A stretch of DNA of 64,000 nucleotides, taken from contig JBBJNV010000001.1 of assembly GCA_037721215.1 (NCBI GenBank), positions 124,001-188,000 on the forward strand, written 5' to 3'. Shown piece after piece: positions 1-7,940 of the stretch. Position 1 is the stretch's first letter. Each line of letters starts with the position of its first letter. Origin of the DNA: Gemmatimonadaceae bacterium. Lineage in GTDB: Bacteria; Gemmatimonadota; Gemmatimonadetes; Gemmatimonadales; Gemmatimonadaceae. Under the pieces are notes generated by a model. It saw only the letters and a program-made list of their open reading frames with translations. It did no database searches and was not told where the DNA came from. A program made the translations under genes and the position numbers.

Positions 1-425
1 TCGCTCCGCGAGCCTGCCGGGGCGCTCAGAAGATCGACCGGCGCCGACAGACTCTCCGGTGTCGCGGGCTGCACCACTGATTCGTAGACGAACTGAGAGT
101 CGTTGTCGCTCACGCGCTGATTGATGACGCCGGCAACGGCGAAGATCGCAGCCGCAGCGATCAGGCCCGTTTGCGCCCACGCGCCGAGCACGGACCACCA
201 CGGGCTATCGGCCCCTGCCAGCCCTGCTGCGCTGGCGCGAGTCATGATCCGCTCCTGGAGCCCGTTCCAGTAGGCAGCCCCCTCCGCGTCTGCCACCGGA
301 GGAGCGTAAGCATCTCGCATCAGCTGAAGCAGCGGATTGGGCAGGCGGCCGTATTTATCCCGCTCGTCATCACCCTGATTTCCGTTCCACCCGGACGGAC
401 CGGGAAATTTCAGCTCATCAGTCAT
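1..425 (-). CDS. Membrane protein downstream of ECF sigma factor, probable anti-sigma factor (3' end outside window)
   Basis: The reading frame starts with ATG one base after the sigma factor stop codon and stays open to the window edge (141 codons visible). The first ~75 residues are hydrophilic and look cytoplasmic. A single hydrophobic helix follows at about residues 85-103 (core GLIAAAAIFAVAGV), and then an extracytoplasmic part begins. Placement directly behind an ECF sigma gene plus one membrane helix is the usual arrangement of a membrane anti-sigma factor. I do not see a zinc-binding HxxxCxxC anti-sigma motif, so the function rests on context. It could instead be a periplasmic sensor or heavy-metal resistance-type partner (DUF-like). 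Confidence 0.6.
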   Translation of the reverse strand, partial: MTDELKFPGPSGWNGNQGDDERDKYGRLPNPLLQLMRDAYAPPVADAEGAAYWNGLQERIMTRASAAGLAGADSPWWSVLGAWAQTGLIAAAAIFAVAGVINQRVSDNDSQFVYESVVQPATPESLSAPVDLLSAPAGSRS

Positions 426-426
426 A

Positions 427-978
427 TCACTGGCCTCTCAGATCGTTCAATAAAACCCGCAACTTCTGTCGCGCGTGGTGAAGATCGGACCTCGCGGTTC
501 CGCCCGGAATGCCGAGCATCTCGCCGATCTCCACATGGGTAAATCCTTCCACGTCATGCATCACGATCACTGACCTTGCTCTATCGGGAAGCTGGGCCAG
601 CGCTTCTGCGAGGCGGGTTCGTAACTCCGCGTCTTCGCCCGGATCGCGAAAACGTGATTGAAGAGCGTCGTGCAGTTCCTCGGTAGTGCGCACTTTCCGC
701 CGCCGCGAAAGATCGAGTGCGGCGTTCGCGACAATCCTGTTGAGCCACGCCCCGAATGCCTGATCCGGATCGAACCGGTCGAGAGCCTGGAATGCCCGGA
801 CAAAACCGTCCTGAACCGCGTCTTCTGCATCTTCGTGGACGGTGACAATTGCACGAGCCACCAGGTATGCGCGTCGCTGGTGCAGGCGAACCAGCCCTGC
901 GAAAGCGTCGTGATCGCCTGCGCGGGCAGCAACGGCCAGCGCGCGTTCCTCATTGGGAATACGTGCCGGATCGTTCAA
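427..978 (-). CDS. ECF (sigma-70 family) RNA polymerase sigma factor
   Basis: The 183-residue protein has region 2 at about residues 22-95 (core promoter -10 recognition, with AEDAVQDGFVRAFQAL) and region 4 at about 125-178 (ALAQLPDRARSVIVMHDVEG followed by a helix-turn-helix THVEIGEMLGIPGGTARSDL). There is no region 1 or 3, which defines an extracytoplasmic-function sigma. It directs RNA polymerase to a dedicated regulon, probably in response to an envelope or cytoplasmic signal relayed by the membrane protein encoded one base downstream. The ATG start at 978 is the first in frame and no clear start competitor exists. The regulon cannot be predicted from the window. Confidence 0.9.
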   Translation of the reverse strand: MNDPARIPNEERALAVAARAGDHDAFAGLVRLHQRRAYLVARAIVTVHEDAEDAVQDGFVRAFQALDRFDPDQAFGAWLNRIVANAALDLSRRRKVRTTEELHDALQSRFRDPGEDAELRTRLAEALAQLPDRARSVIVMHDVEGFTHVEIGEMLGIPGGTARSDLHHARQKLRVLLNDLRGQ

Positions 979-1014
979 TCGTTGAGTGGCGGTCGCAGAG
1001 ATAGCGGATCATGT

Positions 1015-1025
1015 GGTGTTACACC
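1015..1025. promoter_or_regulatory. Short perfect palindrome upstream of the ECF sigma gene
   Basis: GGTGT-T-ACACC lies 37 bases upstream of the sigma factor start codon. It is short and could arise by chance, but it is placed where an operator or a promoter-proximal element would sit. No convincing -35/-10 pair was recognised around it. Confidence 0.2.
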
Positions 1026-1052
1026 CATTACGCTCGCCATCTGCTTCGTGTT

Positions 1053-1071
1053 GGAACGCTTCAGGCGTTCC
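1053..1071 (-). terminator. Hairpin between the small membrane gene and the sigma gene, possible terminator
   Basis: GGAACGC and GCGTTCC form a perfect 7-bp stem with a 5-base loop, just downstream of the stop codon of the 64-residue gene. No T-run follows on the minus strand, so it is not a textbook intrinsic terminator. It may slow polymerase, protect an mRNA end, or be an operator for the sigma gene. Confidence 0.3.
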
Positions 1072-1086
1072 TGCCTCGAAGGACCT

Positions 1087-1281
1087 CTAGTGCGCCAATT
1101 TACCGGGCGGAGCGGCGGCACCGGGAGGCGATGCTGCCGCTCCGTGGCCTTCGCGATTGGCGAAGCTCGAATTGGTGAGCCAGACCACGAGGAGCATCAA
1201 CAGAAAAATAACGGAACCCCCTAGAACCAGGCCGGAAAGTGCAGCACCAAGATCCGTGCTCTTTGGCGCGGCCGTCGACAC
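1087..1281 (-). CDS. Small single-pass membrane protein
   Basis: The 64-residue product starts at a GTG whose G is shared with the TAG stop of the cyclophilin gene (TAGTG), so translation is probably coupled. One hydrophobic segment lies at about residues 14-36 (LVLGGSVIFLLMLLVVWL) and the tail is rich in Ala, Pro and Gly. No family recognised. It may be a membrane-tethered helper of unknown role; an overlapping alternative frame (to 1315) lacks any such structure. Confidence 0.6.
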   Translation of the reverse strand: MSTAAPKSTDLGAALSGLVLGGSVIFLLMLLVVWLTNSSFANREGHGAAASPPGAAAPPGKLAH

Positions 1282-1766
1282 TATTCTTTCGCCTCGCCGG
1301 CACTGTCAGAGACACGAACCTTCGTCATCGTGTCATTGGCCTTAATGGTTTTCACAACTTCAAGGCCTTCAGTTACCTGGCCGAAAACGGTGTGGACGCC
1401 ATTCAGATGGCGGGTGTTTCCTTCGTTCAATACCACGAAGAACTGACTGCCGCCGGTATTCTTGCCGGCATGGGCCATCGACAGCGCTCCAACCTCGTGA
1501 CGATGCGGATTACCGGCTGTCTCACAGTCAATCTTGTATCCGGGACCGCCTGTGCCAATCCGGCGATCTCCTTCGGGATACTCACGGGAGTTGGGATCGC
1601 CCCCTTGAATCACGAAGTCCTCGATGACACGATGAAACTTGATTCCATCGTAGTAACCCTTATTGGCCAGCGTCTCGAAATTGGCGACGGTATTCGGCGC
1701 TTCCTTGTCGTAAAGCTCGGCGGTCATCGTCCCGCGGTTGGTCTCGATCGTTGCGTATCTGGTCAT
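1281..1766 (-). CDS. Cyclophilin-type peptidyl-prolyl cis-trans isomerase
   Basis: The 161-residue protein is a single cyclophilin domain with no signal peptide, so it is cytoplasmic. It isomerises prolyl peptide bonds during folding. Family hallmarks are visible: FHRVI with the catalytic Arg near residue 46, QGGDP, the [17 protein letters not shown] block and the [12 protein letters not shown] block. Its length is that of the minimal bacterial PpiB type. It lies 31 bases after the endonuclease III stop and its own stop overlaps the next gene, so it belongs to the same minus-strand transcription run. Confidence 0.93.
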   Translation of the reverse strand: MTRYATIETNRGTMTAELYDKEAPNTVANFETLANKGYYDGIKFHRVIEDFVIQGGDPNSREYPEGDRRIGTGGPGYKIDCETAGNPHRHEVGALSMAHAGKNTGGSQFFVVLNEGNTRHLNGVHTVFGQVTEGLEVVKTIKANDTMTKVRVSDSAGEAKE

Positions 1767-1797
1767 TTATTCGGGGAAAGTTGGCTGAATGATAACA

Positions 1798-2487
1798 TCA
1801 AACCCGGCTGGACGGGCAGGTGTCGTTAAGGATGCACGCGGCACACTTCGGATTGCGGGCGAGGCAGATTCGCCGGCCGTGAAATATCAGCAGGTGAGAG
1901 AGCAACGCCCACTCCTCACGCGGGAAAAGAGGCATCAGTGCTTTCTCGACCTTGACCGGGTCTGTCTCGTTGGTAAGGCCGAGCCGAACGGCCAGTCGCC
2001 CGACATGAGTGTCGACGACGACGCCTTCATTCATACCAAACGCATTACCGAGCAATACGTTCGCCGTCTTGCGCCCTACGCCGGGCAACTCGACAAGATC
2101 TTCCATGGTCGAAGGAACGACACCGCCGTGTCGCGCGGTTACAGCAGCGGCCATTCCGAGAAGGCTTCTGGTCTTGCTTCGAAAAAAACCCGCGCTGCGA
2201 ATAAGGTCTTCCACGACCGCCGGCTCGGCAGTCGCCAGCGAGTCAGCATCGGGGAACGCCTTGAACAAGGCGGGTGTCACCAGGTTCACCCGCTTGTCGG
2301 TGCATTGAGCGCTGAGTATCGTCGCTACGAGCAGTTGAAGCGGAGACTCGAAGTCAAGCTCGCAATGGGCATCCGGATACTCCCGCCTGAGGCGTGCGAG
2401 TGTGTCGAGCGCGTAGGCCTTGAGCGCCGCACCACGTTTTTTCCGTGGTCGACGCGGAATCTGTCCCGCGGACGCGGGGTTCTTCAC
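1798..2487 (-). CDS. nth: Endonuclease III (DNA glycosylase/AP lyase)
   Basis: This base-excision repair enzyme removes oxidised pyrimidines and nicks the abasic site. The helix-hairpin-helix LPGVGRKTANVLL carries the catalytic Lys, VVDTHVGRL carries the catalytic Asp, and the C-terminal C-x6-C-x2-C-x5-C (CLARNPKCAACILNDTC) binds the 4Fe-4S cluster. The frame is open up to 2565, but the GTG at 2487, which overlaps the PolX stop as GTGA, gives a 229-residue protein close to the normal family length and a coupled start. Co-location with a PHP-domain PolX suggests a repair operon. Confidence 0.95.
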   Translation of the reverse strand: MKNPASAGQIPRRPRKKRGAALKAYALDTLARLRREYPDAHCELDFESPLQLLVATILSAQCTDKRVNLVTPALFKAFPDADSLATAEPAVVEDLIRSAGFFRSKTRSLLGMAAAVTARHGGVVPSTMEDLVELPGVGRKTANVLLGNAFGMNEGVVVDTHVGRLAVRLGLTNETDPVKVEKALMPLFPREEWALLSHLLIFHGRRICLARNPKCAACILNDTCPSSRV

Positions 2488-4223
2488 TGACTCTTCCTCG
2501 CACGAGCGACTGCCAGAACACGCTCTGCGGGCATAGCGTTGAGAACGTCGGAGGCTCGCAGCCACGCTTTGCGGGCGATGCCCACTCCAATGTGAACATT
2601 GTCGAGACTGGCTTCAGAGTGCGCATCAGGTCCAATCTCGATGATGACGCCTCGTTCTCTGGCCTTGCCCAACTCACGCCAGTCGAGATCGAGCCGGTGC
2701 GGATCAGCATTGAGCTCGAGGGCCACGCCGGTCTCGGCTGCCCGCTCGATAACCGCATCGAGATCGATGGGATATCCTTCCCTCGACAGCAGCAATCGTC
2801 CGGTAGGATGCCCGAGTATCGTCAGCCGCGGATCTTCCATCGCGGCCAGCACGCGAGCCGTCATCTTTCCGACACCCATGCTGAAGCGGGAATGCACGGA
2901 GCCGATCACGAAGTCGAAAAGGTCTAGCGTGTCATCATCGTAGTCGAGACGGCCGTCGCTCAGGATGTCAACTTCAATGCCCTTGAGAATCCGAAACTCC
3001 GGCGCCGCGGAGTTGAGCTTATCGATCTCCTCATGCTGCTCCAGAACCTCGTCGCGTTTCATCCCACCGGCATAAAACGCGGCTTGGGAATGATCGGTTA
3101 CCCCAAGGTAGGTCCAGCCGCGCCGGCGGGCCGCGCCCGCCATTTCTGCGATGCTCGCTGAACCATCCGACCAGGTGGAGTGGCAGTGCAGAACGCCAAG
3201 AATGTCCTCGCTCGTGAGCAGGGCCGGCAACGACCTTGCCGCCGCCGCCTCGATCTCGCCCATTCCTTCGCGTAGCTCAGGGGGAATAACGTCCAGATCG
3301 AGCGCTGCAAAAAGCTCCGCTTCCGTGGCAAGAGGAATCATTTGCGCCGATGCATCCATCAATGCCGAATCCGTCAAGGTCATGCCGCGCTCAGCCGCGT
3401 ACTCGCGCATTTGTGTGACGTGCACCGCACTGCCGGTTTCGCGCCAGACTGGAATTCCCGCGTTTCCCTGCGAAACACAGGTGAGCCTGAGACGCGCCTC
3501 GTCCACGTAACGAATTGAGATTGTCGCTTCGCCAGGCAAGACTGTGGTCGATGACTCCATCACTGGCATTGCGTTGCCGAAGGAATGCGCAACTTCAGCC
3601 GGATCGCCTCGGCAGACGGCAACCACACGCACCTCACCGATGGTCTCGCAGTGCTGCCTTGCCGAGCCGGCGATGACTGCGGTTGAAACGTCGGGATGAG
3701 CCAGGACGCTGTTTCGCATCGCCACGGCCTGCTCCAGTCCGCGGTGATAAAGCGTGCGGCCCCCGGACCGTCGAAGAAACTCGATGCCTTTGAGCACCCG
3801 GCCAGCCGTCTTCGCACCGAACCGAGGCAGCTTTGCCAGCCGCCCGTCGAGCGCCGCCTGCTCCAGCTCGCCAATGGTCTCAATCCCCAGTGAGCCATGG
3901 ATCAAGTGCACCTTCGCAGGGCTGAGTCCGGGAACGCGCGCCATCTCGATGAGACCGAGGGGCGTTGCTTCGATGAGACGTCTCAGGTAGCTCGACTCAC
4001 CGCTTTCGAGCAATTCCTCAACTACTGACAGCGTGGCCGGCCCAATTCCTGGAGTGGCCATCAGCTCACCTGACGCGATCAGCGGTCCGAGATCATCGGC
4101 GCCGAGAGCCAGTATGGCGCGAGCGGCATTCCGGTATGCGCGAGCGTTGAATCGCGGACCGCCGTCAATCTCGAGAAGCGCGCCGATCTGCGCAAGGAAA
4201 TGGGCAGCAGTGCGGGAGTCCAT
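2484..4223 (-). CDS. PolX-family protein with intact PHP nuclease domain and degenerate polymerase site
   Basis: The 579-residue layout matches bacterial DNA polymerase X: an N-terminal 8-kDa-like and helix-hairpin-helix region (residues ~1-150, with TPGIGPATL), a nucleotidyltransferase core (~155-310) and a PHP phosphoesterase domain (~335-575). The PHP metal ligands are all there (LHCHSTWSDG, GVTDHS, GIEVDI, GSVHSRF, GHPTGR, ELNADPHRLD, GPDAHS), so 3'-5' exonuclease or AP-endonuclease activity is expected. The polymerase motif is not intact: the usual GSxRR...DLD reads GSARQHCETIGEVRVV near residue 185, so both catalytic Asp are gone. The third Asp strand near residue 240 reads ARLRLTCV. 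I infer a repair nuclease without polymerase activity, translationally coupled to nth. Confidence 0.85.
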   Translation of the reverse strand: MDSRTAAHFLAQIGALLEIDGGPRFNARAYRNAARAILALGADDLGPLIASGELMATPGIGPATLSVVEELLESGESSYLRRLIEATPLGLIEMARVPGLSPAKVHLIHGSLGIETIGELEQAALDGRLAKLPRFGAKTAGRVLKGIEFLRRSGGRTLYHRGLEQAVAMRNSVLAHPDVSTAVIAGSARQHCETIGEVRVVAVCRGDPAEVAHSFGNAMPVMESSTTVLPGEATISIRYVDEARLRLTCVSQGNAGIPVWRETGSAVHVTQMREYAAERGMTLTDSALMDASAQMIPLATEAELFAALDLDVIPPELREGMGEIEAAAARSLPALLTSEDILGVLHCHSTWSDGSASIAEMAGAARRRGWTYLGVTDHSQAAFYAGGMKRDEVLEQHEEIDKLNSAAPEFRILKGIEVDILSDGRLDYDDDTLDLFDFVIGSVHSRFSMGVGKMTARVLAAMEDPRLTILGHPTGRLLLSREGYPIDLDAVIERAAETGVALELNADPHRLDLDWRELGKARERGVIIEIGPDAHSEASLDNVHIGVGIARKAWLRASDVLNAMPAERVLAVARARKSQ

Positions 4224-4251
4224 ACCGCAATATACGCCTGCCAGCCCTCTG

Positions 4252-4697
4252 CTAGCCCTCCATCCCCGCGCGACTGGGAAGCCTGTCGATCATCTCATGA
4301 AGTCGCCGCTGGATCAGCTTGATTTCCTGTTTCGCGCCTTCGTGATCCAGCAGTCCGTTTCGCATGTTGATTGAGACCCGGTTCATATACTTGATCTTCA
4401 TCAGCATCTCGTCGGTGGCTCTGCGGAGTGACGTATACCGGCGTTTGTCAGCGCGGGCGCGATGGTAACGGTGGGTACGTCGGCATTCAGCCGCCGTGCA
4501 AAATCGATCGCCTTCTCGACAGTACGGCCGGGAATCGCGCCGTGGTCGGGTATTCCTTCGCCGGTTTCCGGGTCAGAGAAAAGCAGCCGGCCGATATGCT
4601 CGATGCCATCGTACGCGATGCGGAGGGAAACAGTGATTGGCTTCCCATCCATCTCGACCGGCGACAGGTGATGCTGGATTACGCCGAAATCTGACAT
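4252..4697 (-). pseudogene. Small protein of unknown family, interrupted by one frameshift
   Basis: An ATG at 4697 opens a frame with good coding character (VSLRIAYDGIEHIGRLLFSD, then TVEKAIDFARRLNADV) that runs out of sense and stops at 4401. From about 4475 another minus-strand frame continues with ADKRRYTSLRRATDEMLMKI and a helical tail ending PSRAGMEG at a TAG at 4252. Adding one base in the ACCCACCGTT stretch (around 4465-4475) would join both into a ~148-residue protein ending 28 bases before polX. The two halves are each plausible and neither is complete alone. I do not recognise the family. A sequencing or assembly indel is as likely as a true pseudogene. Confidence 0.55.
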
Positions 4698-4710
4698 CTC
4701 TTGCCGCAGG

Positions 4711-5592
4711 TCACTGAGGGTCTTGCGCGGCGAGGAATTTGTCCAGCGCCGCAAACAACCGGCCGGGCTGTTCAACGTACGGAACATGCCCGCAGTCGTC
4801 CAGCAGGACGAGCTCGGCACTCATCGCCTCGGCGCCCTCAATGGATGACTCCAAGGGAATGGGATCATCACGTCCGTGCACAAACAGCGTCGGGCAATGA
4901 GCGGGCTGCAGCTCAGAAATGAGATTGTACTCCGCGCCAAGACTTGACCAGACCGATTGCATTACCCGGCCAGTCACCCGGAATGGCGTGAGATTCACCG
5001 CGTTACCGGGGTCGGCGAAGTAGGGAGCAACGGCGAGCTCGAACGTTCGCGCCCTATAGGCGGCAGGATCGGTTTCTCTGATCCCCGATGCTTCGAGTTC
5101 GTCTCGTATTGCGCGAATCCGCGGGCCATCCTGCCTCGTGGCAAATTCCTTTTCGAACAAGCGCCGGTAGTCGCGCGCCAGCGGTGCCGGATCGATGAGC
5201 GCAAGGCTGGCAGGCAGACGCAACGATGCATCGCGTCTCGTTTCGAGAAGGTAGAGAAGCGCAAGCATCCCGCCCCACGAGTACCCGACGATCGACACCG
5301 GATCGATCGAAAATTCGGCGATGATCGCAGCCAGGTCGGCGACGTGCGTTGCCGCGCTGATGTCCGCACCGGCGGCCGCCCGCGATCGTCCGCCTCCGCG
5401 CTGGTCGTAGAAAAGGACATCGTAACGTCTGGCAAGGTGGAGCATCTGCGGCAGCAGGTAATCGTGATGCGCGCCGGGACCGCCATGAAGAACGAGCAGG
5501 CGCCGGGCTCCCTGCGGACCGTAGGCCGCCCAGTAAAGCGGCTCTTCGGTTGTAGTTGTAAATCCCGATTCACGCGGCGCAGGGATGGCCAA
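4711..5592 (-). CDS. Alpha/beta hydrolase, proline iminopeptidase-like (S33)
   Basis: The 293-residue protein is a complete alpha/beta-hydrolase. HGGPG at residues 36-40 forms the oxyanion hole typical of prolyl aminopeptidases. The nucleophile is Ser105 in GYSWGG, the acid lies in HGRDDPIP, and the base His is in DDCGHVPYVE near residue 270. No signal peptide is visible, so it is cytoplasmic. Release of N-terminal Pro or another residue from peptides is likely, but esterases and lipases share this signature. It starts 13 bases after the M28 peptidase stop, suggesting co-transcription with a secreted peptidase. Confidence 0.85.
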   Translation of the reverse strand: MAIPAPRESGFTTTTEEPLYWAAYGPQGARRLLVLHGGPGAHHDYLLPQMLHLARRYDVLFYDQRGGGRSRAAAGADISAATHVADLAAIIAEFSIDPVSIVGYSWGGMLALLYLLETRRDASLRLPASLALIDPAPLARDYRRLFEKEFATRQDGPRIRAIRDELEASGIRETDPAAYRARTFELAVAPYFADPGNAVNLTPFRVTGRVMQSVWSSLGAEYNLISELQPAHCPTLFVHGRDDPIPLESSIEGAEAMSAELVLLDDCGHVPYVEQPGRLFAALDKFLAAQDPQ

Positions 5593-5605
5593 AGGTGCCG
5601 TGGTT

Positions 5606-6898
5606 CTACCCTCCGCGTTTGCCGAGTGTGATCATCAGCTGAACGCGCTCGCTCCCGCGCAGCACGATGATCTTCACTGCGTCCCCCGGTTTGTGTGCGT
5701 AGAGGGCGTCGGTGTACGTGTAGAGATCCTTCACCGGCGAGCCGCCGAAATCAACGATGAGATCGCCGGCTCTGAGACCTCCGAGGTCCGCGGGACTCCC
5801 CGCGCGCACTCCTGTCAGGCGCAGTCCCGGTGTGCTCCCAGCGGCCATGTCGGGAATCGAGCCAAGGTATGTCTGGGAGGCCGCGCGGTTACCCGTCAAT
5901 GCCGGCGGGCCGACCGAACGGACAAAGGCGAGACGGGCCGGCCGGTCCGCCATTGCGCGGGTCACGCGGTGCGCGAGATCGACCACGCGCGCGGTACCCC
6001 CGGCGTTGAATTTGTCTGCGTCGTCCGTGGCTCGGTGATAATCGTCGTGAAGATCGGTGAAAAAGTGTAGAACGGGGATATCCTTTCCGTAGAATGAGCT
6101 GTGGTCGGAGGGACCGAATCCGTCACCGATTCCGGTGACCTTGAGTGGTGCATCGGCTCCGATGTTGGCTGTCCGAAGAAGCTCGGGGAGCTCGGTGGCC
6201 GTCGCGGTGCCGTAGACGATGAGCTTGTCGTCGCGCAGCCTGCCGACCATATCGAAATTCAGCATGCCTGTGATGCTGGACAGCGGAACTGGCGGATTTT
6301 CGACGAACCATCGTGAGCCAAGAAGTCCAAGCTCCTCGCCGCTGAAGGCGATGAAGATTACGGATCGGCGTGGCGGATTGGCAGCGAGGAGGCGGGCCAG
6401 TTCGAGAACGGTGGCAGTACCGGATGCATTGTCGTCGGCGCCGTTGCGGATTGCGTCGGTCGCGCCGGGATCCAGCGAAGATTCGCTGGACCGACCGAGG
6501 TGATCGAAGTGGGCGCCGACAACCAGATATTGATTTCGCAATGACGGGTCTGTCCCGCGAAGAATCCCGACGACATTCTGGGTGGCGCGGGATCGGGTGG
6601 CTCCCTGATGGGCATCCTGTGCCGACCGGGCGTCAAACCGCTGGATGTATCCGGGGAATGGCTGGATAAGGCCGAGCTTCCCGTAACGCCGCGCAATCCA
6701 GGCGGCTGCACTGTCGTTGCCAGGAGTTCCCGTCCCGCGTCCCTCGAGCGCGTCGCTCGCCAGGAACAGGACATCACTGCGAATCGCAGTTGAATCTGCG
6801 GGGGAAAGACCGGAAACGTGGGGACGCGCCGTCGCGCAGCCAGTCACAAGCACTGCCAGAGCGAAGGTTGTTGCCTGCGTGAGCGATCTGTGAATCAT
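5606..6898 (-). CDS. M28-family zinc aminopeptidase lipoprotein with C-terminal PDZ domain
   Basis: Start chosen at ATG 6898, which gives a signal peptide ending in the lipobox LVTGCA (Cys about residue 19); upstream extension to 7072 has no signal sequence. The peptidase domain has the two-zinc ligand set of family M28: AHFDHLG, NGADDNASG, SGEELGLLGS, NFDMVG and GPSDHSSF. A PDZ domain occupies roughly the last 95 residues (GLRLTGVRAGSPADLGGLRAGD). It is likely exported, lipid-anchored and active on extracellular or periplasmic peptides. It lies between the HDAC-like gene and the S33 hydrolase in one strand run. Confidence 0.92.
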   Translation of the reverse strand: MIHRSLTQATTFALAVLVTGCATARPHVSGLSPADSTAIRSDVLFLASDALEGRGTGTPGNDSAAAWIARRYGKLGLIQPFPGYIQRFDARSAQDAHQGATRSRATQNVVGILRGTDPSLRNQYLVVGAHFDHLGRSSESSLDPGATDAIRNGADDNASGTATVLELARLLAANPPRRSVIFIAFSGEELGLLGSRWFVENPPVPLSSITGMLNFDMVGRLRDDKLIVYGTATATELPELLRTANIGADAPLKVTGIGDGFGPSDHSSFYGKDIPVLHFFTDLHDDYHRATDDADKFNAGGTARVVDLAHRVTRAMADRPARLAFVRSVGPPALTGNRAASQTYLGSIPDMAAGSTPGLRLTGVRAGSPADLGGLRAGDLIVDFGGSPVKDLYTYTDALYAHKPGDAVKIIVLRGSERVQLMITLGKRGG

Positions 6899-6954
6899 CG
6901 GTAAGCTCTTTTCAGGAGGTCGGCCACATTGCCCGCGTAAAGGGGTTGTCATGC

Positions 6955-7911
6955 TCAGGCGTAGGTACTCGCGACCCGCGCAGTGTTGACGTGGACCTGC
7001 ACGGTGTCTCCAATGTAGTTCCCATACCCGCCCGCGACTGCGGCGACGACAGGAATTCCAACAGCCCGGCAACTTTCGAACACCATCACATCCCGCCGCA
7101 GCAATCCGTCGAACGTCAGTTTCATTCTGCCAAGCCGATCGCCTTCATGGGTGTCGGAGCCGGCGAGGTAAAAAACCAGGTCCGGATTTGCAGATCCGAT
7201 TACGCCCGGCAATGCATTCTCGAGCAGGGCGAGATACACGTCGTCACCGACACCGTCGTCCAGTTCTATATCGAGCGAACCCGCGATCTTTCTGAACGGA
7301 TAGTTCTTTCGCCCATGCATGCTGAACGTGAACGCATCAGCGTCGTCCGTGAACAGCTCATGAGTTCCGTTGCCCTGGTGAACGTCGAGATCGATTACTG
7401 CCACTCGCGTGATTCGTCGTCGCGCCCGTAGCATCCGGGTCGCGACGACCACATCGTTGAAAATGCAGTAACCCTCGCCGTGATCGGCGAATGCGTGGTG
7501 AGTACCTCCAGCAAGCGTCATTGCAATGCCGGCATCGAGCGCGTGCAGTGCGGCCTCGCATGTCGAACCCGTCGCTCGCAGCGAACGCTCGGCAAGCTCG
7601 CTCGACCAGGGCAGCCCGATGAGCCGCTGTTCCGCAACAGTGAGAGTTCCACCGGTGATTGCGTTGACGTACCGGCTCGTGTGTACCCGCAGCAGGTCTT
7701 CGACGGATGCGCGGCCGGGATGATCGTGCAGGTGATCGGACCGGGTGATCCCTTCCGCGAGCACCTGATCCCGGATCATCGCGTATTTCTCGATCGGAAA
7801 CCGGTGCCCCCCGGGCAGCGGAAATGTGTATCGCGCGGAGCTCCATACGTGAAGCACGGTTTGTCGGGTGAGACGGGTGATTCGTGGCGGGGCACAGGGC
7901 GAATATGGCAC
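6955..7911 (-). CDS. Histone-deacetylase superfamily protein (AcuC/acetylpolyamine amidohydrolase type)
   Basis: The arginase/deacetylase fold is shown by the catalytic His pair GGTHHAF, GYCIFND, the zinc-binding DLDVHQGNGT and GSDTHEGDRLG, and the catalytic Tyr region VAGGYG. All metal ligands and catalytic residues appear intact. Bacterial members remove acetyl groups from lysines (for example on acetyl-CoA synthetase) or from polyamines; the substrate cannot be told here. ATG 7911 leaves only 29 bases to the divergent M61 start, so a GTG at 7857 is a reasonable alternative start that still retains the whole domain. Confidence 0.9.
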   Translation of the reverse strand: MPYSPCAPPRITRLTRQTVLHVWSSARYTFPLPGGHRFPIEKYAMIRDQVLAEGITRSDHLHDHPGRASVEDLLRVHTSRYVNAITGGTLTVAEQRLIGLPWSSELAERSLRATGSTCEAALHALDAGIAMTLAGGTHHAFADHGEGYCIFNDVVVATRMLRARRRITRVAVIDLDVHQGNGTHELFTDDADAFTFSMHGRKNYPFRKIAGSLDIELDDGVGDDVYLALLENALPGVIGSANPDLVFYLAGSDTHEGDRLGRMKLTFDGLLRRDVMVFESCRAVGIPVVAAVAGGYGNYIGDTVQVHVNTARVASTYA

Positions 7912-7940
7912 TGCCCGCCGCAGGCTTGTAACGTATTGGA

